DNA of 64,000 bases, from NCBI GenBank assembly GCA_025174535.1, contig JALBUN010000030.1, forward strand, positions 62,001 to 126,000, read 5' to 3'. The translations under genes and the position numbers were made by a program. Position 1 is the first letter of the stretch, and each line of letters opens with the position of its first letter. The notes under the pieces are model-generated. The model saw nothing but the letters and a program-made list of their open reading frames with translations. It made no database searches and was not told the origin of the DNA. Positions 1-11,486 of this stretch are shown in pieces. The stretch comes from Cantharellus purpuraceus. Lineage: Eukaryota > Basidiomycota > Agaricomycetes > Cantharellales > Hydnaceae.

Positions 1-2785
1 TCTCGGCGTTGCAGGGGAATCGGCAAGCGCCAGCGGAAAGCACGCACCCGTCTAATCGACAATACCCCAGCTCACCGCCACACTACCAGCAGCACATTCA
101 TGGTTGCACCTAACAGCAATCGCCATTTGCACGCCTGACTCTGATGTTGTTCAAAGGAAACCGCAACCTACCCCTTGGCCTTCTGGAGATGAGTTCAGCA
201 TTCTGCTGGACCGGGCTGACAGATTGTTCATTTACGCCGCAACTGCGATACTATATATTGGCGCGTCTGGGGACTTCGAAAAACGCTTAACGCGCATCAT
301 ACGTCTGGAGTCTTCAAAGCAAACGGAAGCAATCGATTCGCTATACAATGATATTATGAAGCAGGTGTTCCATTGCGACCTCGAACCTGACGAAGCGTTT
401 TCGAGATGTGAGACGCTTGCAGCAGTCGTATTTGCAATCTCCTTTGCCTTTGGCCACCATCGCATCCTTGTTGAGAAAGGACAGCGCTTGGGGCCTGGAG
501 CCATTTCACCCTGTTATTCAGGTGCCCGCTGCTAATAGCAGCCCCGTGTCGATTTTTCACGCCTCATTTCGCGATTTCATAGTTGAACAGTCCCGCTGTA
601 AGAGACACCTCCTGGATGTCGTCTATGCCCACCGGATGTTAGCTGTCAAGTGTCTCCGATGTTTGAACCAGTCTCTGAAACATAATATTTGCAATTTAAA
701 TATCGACATGATGTTCTCACCATCCCATATACCCATCGCTATCCATGACAGCCCACGATACTCTTGCGTGCATTGGGCATCACATCTTGTACATGTTCTT
801 GAAGGAGCTTCAGGACGTAATTCAGTGGACGATGTCCAAGACCTTCTTCTGTTAAAGACCATTTTCTGCACTGATTTGAATGCCTCAGCATCTTGGGAGA
901 GCTCGAATTGGGTGTAAAGTCCCTTGACAAAGCCAGCGAGGCGATCTCGGTAAGCACCAAGATAGCTGGCCCTAAGAGTATTGATTAATCCATTTCTCAG
1001 GCCTTTTCAAAGAAGCACGGTGGATTTATGGGTATGCCATCACTCCTCCAGGACGGCCGTCGATTCCTCCAGTTCACGTTTGAACCAATTAACCGGCACC
1101 CTCTTGACATTTATCACTCCGCACTCGCGTGGATCCCAAGAAGGTCGCTGATGCGTGAGCGATATGCTGACACATTCGTAGCACCCCTCAAGTACTATAT
1201 GGGTTGTCAGAGTCCTGGGAGCAGGCGTTGCATATCCTGCGACACGATGGCGAAGTGTCATTCAGCTGACAGCAGCCGCGTTGTTTCAGGATCAATGCGC
1301 GGGACGGTTCGAATCTGGAACATTGTGACTGGGGCGGAGGAGGGTGCACACACCGCGATCGGGATGGAGGATCGTCAGATGAAAGATGATCCAGAGGAGG
1401 TAGGTGACGCCACCACCAAGGAGCAAAGGAAGAGAGTCGGCAATTCAGCGGTGTATGCCACTCCCGTTGCTTTCTCACCTGATGGCAGTCGCATCGCCTC
1501 TGGATCAGAAGACTATACAGCTTGAATCTGGACCACTGCGACTTGAGAGCAGCAAGCTGAGCTGAAAGGTCATACCGGCGAGGTGAAGTCTGTGGCCTTC
1601 TCGCACAAGGGTGACTTCATTGTGACTGGATCGTCGGACAAAACAATTCGGGTCTGGAATACGACGACGTACGCAACAGAACTCATGCTGTCAGACCATC
1701 CTCGTGGAGTGATGTCTGTTGCTGTGTCTAAGAACGACAAGTACGTAGTGTCGGATTGGGACAAAACTGTCCGAGTATGGAACGCTGCCACCGGACAGCT
1801 CTCTTGTAAGCTTCTAGGTCCTTTAGATAGAGTAATATCGGTCGCAGTGTCTCTGACTCTCGGCACATTGCATCTACATCATTTGTCGAGCTATGGATCT
1901 GGGATGTAGACGGTGTTATAGGACACGGGGTATCGTCAACAGTGACCGGGGTGACATCTACTCACGTCTTGCACGACAACCCACAAGTCTGCCTTGCCAC
2001 TCAAGGCGTTTGATACGGAAACATTCATTTGATACACACAGTGACCCAATGCCTGTGGCCTTTTCACCCAATGGCAATCGACTCGTGTCTATATCAGGGG
2101 ATTGGAGGGGGGGCGGCTGGGAGAGTGTATATCTGGTGTGTGATGACGGGCAGGCTGATGCGTCGTCTGGAGACCCGTTCATGTAGGGTCACGTCTGTCG
2201 CCCTTTCACCTGATGGCAGCCGCATTGCGTCTGGATCAGGCGACTACACGGTTCAGATCTGGGACACAAATTTCAATTCTATCGGTAGAGACACAATTTC
2301 TACATCGGACATGGATGAGATTAGACTTCAGAGTCGGACCGACACGCAGGCCATGAGGACGCTGGATTGGATGAGTCCCGATGATTGCCTGTGGTCTTGT
2401 GCTCTCTCTCCCGATGGTAGTCGTGTTGTAATTGGTTGGGACGTGGGTCGGCCTGGTTTACATCTGGAATCATGTGACAAACACGTAGAATGCGGGTTGC
2501 GGGGCCATTCAGCTGTGGTGAGGTCTGTCGCCTTCTCCAACGATGCGAGCCATGTTGTATCCGGATCAGCCGACAAGACTATTCGACTATGACACTGTCG
2601 CACGAAGAGCGAGATCAGTTTGTATCAATATGAGGGCTGGGTGTACCTTTGCCTTTTCACGCGATGGCAGTTGTGCTGTATTCGCATCTCAGGACAAGAC
2701 GGTTCAGATATGGAACCCCAAGGCCTGCCAGATTGAGAGCAAGCTAGAGAGTCCGCATCACATATACTCCGATGGAGTGTCATAA
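1..2785 (+). pseudogene. Decayed NACHT-WD40 (NLR-like) gene, 3' part
   Basis: Basidiomycete NACHT-WD40 proteins are intracellular STAND-type signalling proteins, some linked to non-self recognition. The 5' end with the P-loop lies outside the window. Seen here: a stretch with RADRLFIYAATA near 210-245, typical of the region after the NACHT ATPase. Next comes FHASFRDFIVEQSRC near 555-600 with a downstream CVHWASHL, typical of the linker before the propeller. From about 1460 to 2730 there are at least six WD40 repeats (SPDGSRIASGS, DKTIRVWN, DKTVRVWN, DYTVQIWD, ADKTIRL, DKTVQIWN). The repeats lie in different frames and are broken by stops. For example, TGA at 1523-1525 sits where Arg of a V-R-I-W strand is expected, so it looks like CGA to TGA. 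No single splice model rescues all breaks, so I call it a pseudogene. Confidence 0.8.
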
Positions 2786-4180
2786 CAGGCGAGACAAACC
2801 AATGATATCCCCTCGATACCGGGGCTTTTCAGGCTTGAGTATAGCTGGGTCAACGGTGTGCTTGGTATATTGGCCGGGTCGTGTTGTTATTTTGGACTTG
2901 AATCGCACTGGGACTGTTTAACATGGCGCGTCCGCGACCAAATAAGTCCAGGGAAATTCATGTCCGTGATGAAACTGATAAGCCTGCTCAGACATTTCAA
3001 TCCCGGAAGGATCCATTTTCGAGGTTGACAGAAGCTCATTTGATCAGGTAATGGTGAACAGAGCCGCCATGAGATTGGTCTCTTGACGACCTCTTCTTGT
3101 AAAGGGTGCGCACACATCGATGGGTATGCTATCTGTCTCAAGGGAATCTGGTCTGCAGAATCACCCAGTAGCGTAACACATCTCTCCTTCAAGTCCACGT
3201 CGGGTTCAGAGTAAGTCACGAAGAGATTGACGTAGAGGGTACGTATATGCATACCTTCTCTTCAAGTTGAAACCCACCATTTCAATTCAGGGATCTGTAA
3301 TACAAGTCTGAAACGATTGGGAAAGCCACTGATTCCACATGAATAAAGAACCATAACGGATGATCAAATGACAAGCATGTATGCCTATAAGCGATTCGCC
3401 ATTTCTTGAACAGAACGACAGTTCTGTCTTCAAGTCTATAATTGATATGGCTATAATGCCATCTGGGGCGTCCTCACCAGAACGCATTGCGATGCCAGAC
3501 CCAGAGACCCGTCCTAAAAGTGTGCGCCAAACCGGAACTTGGATGAACAGCGACTTATGATAAACTGCTTTGGAACAGCAAAGACTCAATGAAAGGAGAA
3601 AAGCAGGTGAGACCTTTAGACCGAACAGACATCAAAACACGGCGAACTTTCCCCTTTCAATCCAGCTACATTATCCTCCTTTCGATGTCACATCTATAGT
3701 CAAAGTCACAGAAGTCTCGAGGGTGCTAGGCCCAGCAAGACGATTAGGGCGAGAGGTCACAAGGCACGTATCGGAGAAGCTCAACTTTGGCAAAACTTAC
3801 ATCAATCAGTGAAGGCTGCTGGGAGTGTACAAACTGCTGCAGAAAAAAACACGAACTGCAGCGACCGATAACCGTATGACCACGATAGTTACTAGTTGAT
3901 GATAATTACTCTCGTTCAATTTTCAGCAAAAGAAGAATGTACAAACTAAGAATAAGGTGAGTGGTATCTAATGTAAATGTTGCGCGTAGTTTGTTGTCAA
4001 TGAAAAAAAAAAAAAATTTAGGAAATAGATCCGCAGGACGAGTGTAACTGTCCATTTGGGTGGTGGTCACAAGCGCTCGCAGTTGTGGCCACCCAAGAAT
4101 GGACTGTTACAATCATTCAGTTGGAAGCAAATAAAACACACAAATCATTAATATACGAGCGACTCAGTCTAGCCGAGTTC
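2786..4180. other. Intergenic, no supported gene
   Basis: Only short open frames with no family resemblance occur here. A poly-A tract lies near 4003-4018. It separates the decayed NACHT-WD40 gene from the 3' end of the CRIB gene. Confidence 0.6.
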
Positions 4181-5075
4181 TCAAATACACGGAACAGGCT
4201 TTCGTCTCGGGGAAGACCCAGACAATCCATGGGTTGAGGTATGTCTCTGAGGTGTCTCCGCGAGACTGGCCTTCACAGATGTGTGAGAGCGAGGAGAGCC
4301 TGGAAAGAGAGGAGAGCCTGGAGAGTGGGCAGAATCTGGAAAACTCCCAATGTCTTGCCTTTCCTGTGACACGACCGAGTGATTAGATGCAACGCACTGG
4401 TGTTCAAAAGGAAAGTCATGAGAACCGTAAAAGGGATAAAGGAAAGGGTGAAACGTACTTCATCCGGCTCATTAACCTCCTTTATTGACTTTTCACCCTC
4501 TGCGTCATACACTTCGTCAATAGTTTGCGGGGTGAAGTTCTGTTCAGAATATATTAGTCAAATTCTTTCCATCAGTCAAACGAACCTGTGCTCACACTTT
4601 TGCCGGGGTGGTTGACGTGTTTAAAATTGTAAGGGGATCCAATTTTGAGAGGGACATTTCGTCTCGACTTTTTCGAATCCTTTCTAGTCAGAAGACGACG
4701 CGGATTCATTGCAGCGAAAATGGCACGGGTCCTGCTTTGTTTCACGGTGTTCGGGATCCGGGGTGCCTCTACATTGCTAGTGCTGTTATAATCCGCGTTC
4801 TGTACGTGAGAACCCGAAGTGCCGCAGGTTGATGCCCTCGAGAGTAATTGAAGTTCAGCTCCTGGGGAGGTGGAGAATACATCCGAGTGATCGAATTGAA
4901 CCGGATCCGTGTGTATCAGGCCAGTCGCTGTGCTGTTGATAGCACCATGTCGCTTGGGAAACTCAAAGAGTCGCTTGAAGAAGCTTGAGGTGGCGTCCAC
5001 AGGCTTCATACTGGCGTCACCAAGCGCAATACGAGGCGAAATCACGGCGGTTTCGAATCGGAAGAATAGGCTCAT
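4181..5075 (-). CDS. CRIB-motif protein (predicted Rho/Cdc42-binding)
   Basis: Exons (minus): 5075-4596, 4539-4459, 4363-4181, giving 247 aa. Introns of 56 and 95 bp start GTGAGC and GTACGT and end ACAG and CACAG; both are phase 0. Across residues 150-163 is IGSPYNFKHVNHPG, a close match to the CRIB consensus I-S-x-P-x(2,4)-F-x-H-x(2)-H-V-G. That motif binds GTP-loaded Cdc42/Rac GTPases and so links them to the cytoskeleton or kinases. The rest is low complexity: a Ser/Thr-rich N-terminus, a basic patch just before CRIB, and a Ser/Pro-rich tail with PGSPLFPGSP. No kinase or WH1 domain is seen, so it is a small CRIB effector or scaffold rather than a PAK or WASP. The start is the first ATG after a Pro/Thr-rich stretch that looks like 5'UTR; an upstream in-frame extension is possible. 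Confidence 0.72.
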
Positions 5076-5234
5076 GAGTTGTAAATGGGGAGTAGGCGTT
5101 GGAGGTGGGCGTAAGCGCAGAGAGACGATGGTGGGGGGAGAACTAAAAGCGCTGACTTGCAGTGGCACGGTGGAACAGTGAACACAAGTCTTATATATTT
5201 GAGAAAACATTTGGGATTTAAGGGTCGGTCCCAA

Positions 5235-6235
5235 AAAGTAGCCATTGTGAATTGTGGCTCTTGTGGCTCATGTGTGGCCAAACTACGAACCTGAGCGGAG
5301 TTTTCCACAGAGTAAAGCGTCGAGTGCCACAGGTCCACACCACTATTCATAGCTCAATTTGCAGACAAAAAGAAACTCGTAGGTTCTCCACTGTAAGAAA
5401 TCAAGACTTTCAAAGCGTTCGGGACCACGAACATCCTTTGACGACGGCGGGCGCATGCCGTGCTAAGTATCGTTCCAAGGAAAGGTAATTTAGAACTCCG
5501 CCATTGGGCCCCCTTCTTAGCGGGCGGCACGCTACACTATATCATATCGCAATGTGGTTTTTTAGACGCGAGGCATGAAGGTCTTTCAAGCTGCCTATAC
5601 TGCTCACTTTCTCAGAGATCTGCCAGTGAACTTGGCATATATTTGCCAGTCTATGAAAACCTCCTCATACACCACATTTAATGAAGCCTGTCATATCATA
5701 ACTTGATTAGTGTAACTATCAGCGGGAGTCGAAGTCTTGATGATAGATTGAAAGAGCGAAGTCCGAGAACTCTACCTCCATACCGCGCGACCTGCAAGTT
5801 CTGCTAGAAGATAATCAGAAAAGGATGGGGATGGCCACTGAAAAGGCTGAAAGGGCTATTAAAGCGATGGCCCGAGAGATGGGAGCATTGGAACAGCACT
5901 ATGCTCCCGACCCTTCTAACCATTGCACGTCTGTAACTCCTGTTGCATCGTGAAGAGGGTAATCGACTGTTGTCTAGCCCCCGAGGAGATACACTTCCAG
6001 AGGTCTGGCTTGTACCCCCGTCACGTCTTGTTTAGTGTTTGCTTTGTTATTCATTCTTTGCTGTGGAATGGAAGGTGTTAGTGATCGATGCACTGCACTC
6101 ATAAAGCCCTGATACACATTATCTTGAACCATGCGAGCCCGACATGCCGCCCTATATCTAGTGTCTGCGGGTCTGCATGACTCATTTCGACAACACCGTT
6201 GGAGAGGGAAAGCGTGTTGACATGTGAGGGTGTCT
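5235..6235. other. Intergenic with one possible exon remnant
   Basis: No complete gene is supported. An open plus-strand stretch at about 5749-5953 encodes a helical, charged segment (RMGMATEKAERAIKAMAREM) ending in a stop. It could be the last exon of a lost gene, but I see no partner exons. Confidence 0.4.
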
Positions 6236-7321
6236 ATGGGTGCACGTGCAGTATGTTTTGATTTGGTAGCAGCCTCATGCATAAAATGCATCGCCAGCTC
6301 CTGCACGCACTTCATCACTTGTCTCTTGCCACCTCGCAAAGCCTTGACGATGCTGCGTCCCATCCCCCAGATTTGGTCTTCGTTTACCCAGGTCTTGATC
6401 TCACCATTCAGTCGCCACGTGACAGACGAGCGTACTAAAGGCCCTCTTTTCAATGTAAACGCCACCAGTGGGCGAAGGGACCTGCGTGGCGTCTCATACT
6501 CACCAGTCGTCGCAAGTGAGGCCGATGAAATAGTGCTCGCGGGCGATGTCTTCGTTAGACGTGTGGAATGGTGGAAGGAAGGAAAGTGGCCCTACTATCA
6601 CGAGTTTCTGGTGGTTTACGTCGAGGAACCACCCAAGTCCGATGGCAAGGCCCCTCATAAATCCGTATTTGTTGTTGAAAGGGATGTAGCGAACATCTCC
6701 ACAGATGACCGAGAGCCAGAGGTCGGCGAATCCATGCACTTGAACTTCTACGAGGACCCAGATGGTACCATCACAACCAACCCACCCGCCGAATTTCCAG
6801 GTCCCCAGCCCCGGGAATCTTCATCACCGCTTGGAGACATACTCGCATCGGCGTACACAAAAACAGAGAAAAGACCACTGTCAATGGCGGACAGGTTAAC
6901 ATTCTCTACCGATGGCACCGCTCGCTTTGTTCACTCAAAGCCTGAAACAAAGTATCTCTGCCGCACCCTCACGATCCACGGGGATTCTATATCAGCACTT
7001 AAACTCGTGCTCCTCACCCGCGTAATACATGAGCATCACCGCACGTACGAGCTCATGGAATACCAGTCTTTCTGGTTTGCCCATGTCATGTACACGACGA
7101 TCAAGACGCTGATCGATGACGCGACATCCGACCGGCAGTCGGGTTTCATACCATATACAGAGAAAACTCACATGACAATGCTCAAGATCGGCCAATTCCA
7201 GCTAGGAATTGACGCGTATTATGTCAAACCAGGTGAACCTGACACTGCAAGGAAAATTTACCAAGAATTCTTAGCGGCTTGGGACATTATGAAAGCCACC
7301 ATACGCATACGTAGTGCGTAG
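6236..7321 (+). CDS. Hypothetical intronless protein
   Basis: A single open frame of 361 codons from ATG 6236; ATG 6350 is an alternative start giving 323 aa. I do not recognise a named domain. The C-terminal half carries a pattern I associate with unnamed Agaricomycete families: a strand (YLCRTLTIHGDSISALKLVL) followed by YQSFWFAHVMYTTIKTL, where an aromatic W-F-A-H motif sits in a helix. There is no signal peptide and no membrane segment. Lack of introns in a region where neighbours have several suggests either a young gene or one derived from a retrocopy. Coding status rests on length and even composition. Confidence 0.6.
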   Translation: MGARAVCFDLVAASCIKCIASSCTHFITCLLPPRKALTMLRPIPQIWSSFTQVLISPFSRHVTDERTKGPLFNVNATSGRRDLRGVSYSPVVASEADEIVLAGDVFVRRVEWWKEGKWPYYHEFLVVYVEEPPKSDGKAPHKSVFVVERDVANISTDDREPEVGESMHLNFYEDPDGTITTNPPAEFPGPQPRESSSPLGDILASAYTKTEKRPLSMADRLTFSTDGTARFVHSKPETKYLCRTLTIHGDSISALKLVLLTRVIHEHHRTYELMEYQSFWFAHVMYTTIKTLIDDATSDRQSGFIPYTEKTHMTMLKIGQFQLGIDAYYVKPGEPDTARKIYQEFLAAWDIMKATIRIRSA

Positions 7322-9060
7322 TAGAGGGGCCGCAGAGAGTGCAGTGGGTTTATTATCAGATCACCCTCCGTAATACAAGTTGTAGTCAATACAAGTGGGT
7401 GTCGATCAAGACGGAAGAATAGTAAAACTGTAATTGAGGACGGCAGATGGTCTGTGGAATGACGAAGTGCGACAATTGAAATAATAGAGCTATCTTCCCC
7501 TCGTCACTGTTGCCGTTCATTTCGCTGACACGGGACGGGTATGCTCTTCGTGGCTCTGAGAATGAGATGCCAATGTCGTTGATGTAGGCTTTATGGAAGC
7601 CTTGTCATTGTGCGCAGGTGGATCAGGAGCGGTGAACGAAGTTGTGGTGCGGCCAAATACAAAAGAGGGAGTTCGCGGAGGTCCTGACACTGTAGTTTTC
7701 GTCAGTTAATTCCCCTGATGGGGGATGACAAAGAACTCAATTTACTTTTGTCAAGCCCCTTTGGTGTTTTCTTCTTTCTCTCCGGGGGGGATGCGGGACT
7801 AAATGGACTAAATGGAAGTGCCGTGTTCATGTTATCAATATCAGCTTGATATAATGTCAGTGAGCCGCTTTTGCTTGGTGCTCAACAGCATACCACGGGT
7901 GGCTTTGCTAAAATTGAACCCGTAGACTGGGCGTTGTGTTGGGTACAGAAATCTCGGATCTGGATTATATGTGGAACTCTTTGGAATGAACAAATTCCCA
8001 GGACCATTTGTTGAAGAATTAGCGGCTTTCCGAGCATAGTACTCTTGGCTGGAACCACAAGTCTCTGGAGACACCTTGGGATGAGCATGTCAAAAGCCAC
8101 CAAGGCAAATTAAAGTCGCCAACCATCTTGGGAGACAATATGTTCCTCCAAAGCCTTTGAGAAATCAAACCGCACGGGCATGGAGCCACCACTGGCATAG
8201 ACCCAGTTTGGGCCTTTGGGGACACTAAACTCCAGAGGAGTGCATTTAGGGCGAGTAGGCTTTGGATTCTTTATAGATCGCGATGAAGGAGCCTGGAACG
8301 CAGCGGAGTGGTTGGAAGTGAATCTGAAAGCCATGTTCACTAGCTGATGGTGAACGACGAGGATATAAAGGCAACATGGAAGGCGTATGCACTCTAGCTA
8401 TTATACACACAGAACAATGTTGAAAGGAACAGTAAATTGATAAGTAGAGTGTCTTCTTACAATGAGCACTCTATTGTCCTTTAAGATTTGCAGAATAGAC
8501 GCTGATGAACAATGGGCGGAGTTTGAAATTCGAGCCACCCAAGACTGTGGGAATATTTGCGTGTATTTCATCAACAGTCCTCGAGGTATAAGGAGCCTAG
8601 CCGTGGTGCTCGCAGGGAAGCCTTCTGAAAACATGACGCTGTTGTGGTGTGTTTCATATCAATAGTAAATGCGACGTTGCCAAGCTGCAAGCATCATGTT
8701 CAAGCCTACCAGTATACGTGCGTGCCACCGTTTTCTCGTTTCATGGCCTACCCAGACACCTTAGAGTGCTGCTGTCACGAAATGCAACAACTCCTAACTT
8801 CGAAAAATGAGATACTCCCCAATGTTCCTGAAAAGATTCACGCACTTTCATATATCAGCAGCACCACAGCGAGAGTTCATTCCCTGCAGTTAGGGGATGG
8901 TAATCTGTTGGATGGAATGACGTTTCTCACTGACCGTTATAATAACATGAGGAGTCCTCGAGATGAAGGTGTGGTGATGGGCGGGGAGCCACCTTACTTA
9001 AACTATATATCTTCATAGCGAACGGATCGTTTCGTTCCTCCAGCTATCTTGCCTTGAATA
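7322..9060. other. Intergenic with weak minus-strand ORFs
   Basis: Two adjacent minus-strand frames at 8334-8110 and about 8074-7841 encode related short segments (SMPVRFDFSKALEEHIVS and RPVYGFNFSKATRGMLLS). They look like a duplicated unit now in two frames with no intron to join them. I read this as a decayed gene of unknown function. The plus-strand frames at 8462-9018 have no recognisable features. Confidence 0.4.
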
Positions 9061-10249
9061 ATGGCACCTATCCCACACGACCGCTATTATCTGAAAGATG
9101 GGGTCCCCTTCTTGGTGTGTGCGTCGCCATTATAATCCAACGTCTCACCTTTCAAATTCTTGTTTTCCAGGTGGAGAACACACTTTTCAGGGTGCCGCGC
9201 TATATGCTTGAAAACACATCTCCAGCTTTCAAGACGCTGCTATCGGACGTCAAGCCAGATACAGCTCCCATACCACTCACGAACATTACAAGTACAGATT
9301 TCGAGCACTTGTTGCAGTTCCTGTATCCCTTGTACGTGGCCCACCTCACATGCACGGCAGTAACGTATTGAAGCATAGTTAGAACTCCCCACCCAGTTGA
9401 CGCTTTTTGGACTCCACTTGACGAGGATCAGTGGATCGCTATTCTGCGCGTGGCCACCATGTGGGAGATGACCGATATCCGAAAGGCAGCCATACAGATC
9501 TTATCGGGGATCTTCAAGAGGTTCAGTCCTATTTCACAGATATGCCTCGGACGGGAACATGGGATTCCGTCTTGGATCAAGGAAGGGTTCATCATATTAT
9601 GTCTGCAACCGTCGCCTCTACGTGCAGAAGAGGCCGTTCAACTCACAAAGGATGACGTGATCGCCTATGCTGCGGCGAGGGAAGAGATTCGTCGGCGTGT
9701 TCTTGAGCGAGAGGGAAAATGCAAAGCGGGATGGGCACATCCTTTCCGTCTCTCTGAAGAGAGAGATATGGAGTCTTACGGGTTGATGGCCTGGGCCCGC
9801 AGTAGGAAAACGATTTATTCTCTTTTCTTCACGATCATTTATCTGGTTTTTATGTTAAAGGTCGTATGGTACGCCGGATCGTCAGCTCTGCATTTGGATT
9901 CGAAGACGAGAATTTGAGTGACAAGGATTCGGATGACGAGGATGTAGCCGAGCCGGGTAACGACACGAGCACTTGGTGGCCTCTGCCCACGATCAAATCG
10001 CCTCATATACCTCATATCCTACGGCTTGTAAAGAGTGGCAATGACCAAGGCGACCGACACAGTGACGCCGGTAGTATTAAGGATATTCCGCATTTTGCCT
10101 CCAGTCTTACTATAGCTAACATTGAAAAGCACTGGATCATAAGTAGGTTTTATGAAGATTTTCTCAAACACTTGACTCCATTGTCGTTTTCTGCTATTGC
10201 GCTCTCCACACTTGGGATTCTCATTCTCATTCCTCGTGCATTGACATAG
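9061..10249 (+). CDS. BTB/POZ domain protein (copy 1)
   Basis: Exons 9061-9114, 9171-9331, 9383-9801, 9861-10249; 340 aa. Introns are 56, 51 and 59 bp. The N-terminal BTB fold, used for dimerisation and often for Cullin-3 recruitment, is seen in VENTLFRVPRYMLENTSPAF and DFEHLLQFLYPL, followed by the helical segment WIAILRVATMWEMTDIRKAA. The middle part (EHGIPSWIKEGFIILC, YAAAREEIRRRVLER) is typical of large BTB families in Agaricomycetes. The tail has an acidic stretch and a hydrophobic C-terminal segment (FSAIALSTLGILILI) that may anchor it to a membrane. Intron 1 splits the BTB before V-E and intron 2 falls in the Leu codon of Y-P-L. The paralogue at 20429 has introns at the same two points. 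Confidence 0.82.
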
Positions 10250-11486
10250 AATAGATGCTCACTGTGGATCATCTTGTATTTTATAAGTTAAGATGGCTGG
10301 CTGGTGCCATTTTGAATGTAAAGATGTTCACCGATAAGAATGCGAGAGAGCGACTGGAATGAAACTTCTTGTGGCAGCGCTTGGGAATGTCTCTGCAACA
10401 GTTCCTGCACGTGCAAAAAATGACCAGCCCCAAAGTCATTAATTCCGGAAGCTAGTCATCTCGGTTATCCCGGAACTACGCACGCAGCACACAAGGTAAA
10501 ACTTCAGTAGCGGCGACACCTCAGACGAAAAACATGATAGCTTTGTGCTCGGAGACGGCCCCGACTTCAGTTGCGATGACGCCTCGATAACTACTTGGAA
10601 CAAAGTTTATCAATGAGATGAGATTAAGCTATACAATGCGGTCAAAATAGAATTGGTCGGGAACCTGCTATGGAAATAGTTTGATTGGTGAGCACGAACT
10701 GGCGACAATCTAGCAGCTGGCCCATTGACAGAGTAGCGGCATCGTGTGCGAGATATCTGTTGCCTTGCTGATCAGGTCCCTACCGTCGGTACCGGCCATT
10801 CTCCCATAGCCACGCTCGCTCGGACTCTCTTCCGCGGTGCACATCCATCTACTTGGCCCTGCACGATTGTTATGATAACTTAAGCATCCTTCCCAGACAG
10901 AAAACATCCGGACGGCTAACAAGGGGAGGTTGGGCGAAGCCATTCATATAGTAGTGGACCTGAGTGAGACGTCCTTTCATGTGGGGAGCCCTCAAATCGA
11001 GGGACGCGTGCCACGGGATATCCAAATGGGGAGAAGCACAGAAGCGGGTATTTGTGCCATATGCGACAGTTAACCGCCCATGAGATGAGCAGTATCAGAT
11101 GCCCCGGTAGCACTAAGCGCAGATGATGAACATAGCCAGGATGCGAAGAAGATTGATATATCGCACATAGCCAGGTCACAATGTGTCAGGACTGGCAACG
11201 TGCACCGCACTGCGTCAGAAAATTGCAGAATAGGTGCCGCATTAGTCGAGGCCTCAACGGCACCTCCAGCGGACACCGGCAAAAGAACAAGGATCTGTTG
11301 TTATCGGAAACGACCGCTGACAACCACGAGCGCCCACGAGCGCCCATGTGGGCGTAATGCGATACGCCGGGTAGGAGACAAAAGGAAGATAACGAACAAC
11401 CACACTCTTTGCATATGCCAGCTCTTCATTCAAGCCCACATCCTAGAAAAGACCTTGCTCTCCACGCAGACCTTGCAGAGGACACC
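10250..11486. other. Intergenic, no supported gene
   Basis: Short frames on both strands only; none carries a recognisable motif or credible splice chain. It holds the 5' flank of the DUF6699 gene. Confidence 0.6.

Noticed and set aside
1523..1525. Reading the WD40 region as an intact multi-exon gene with an intron over this TGA
   Set aside because: The TGA sits inside a WD40 strand where Arg is expected; other stops and frame changes follow that no GT-AG pairs repair.
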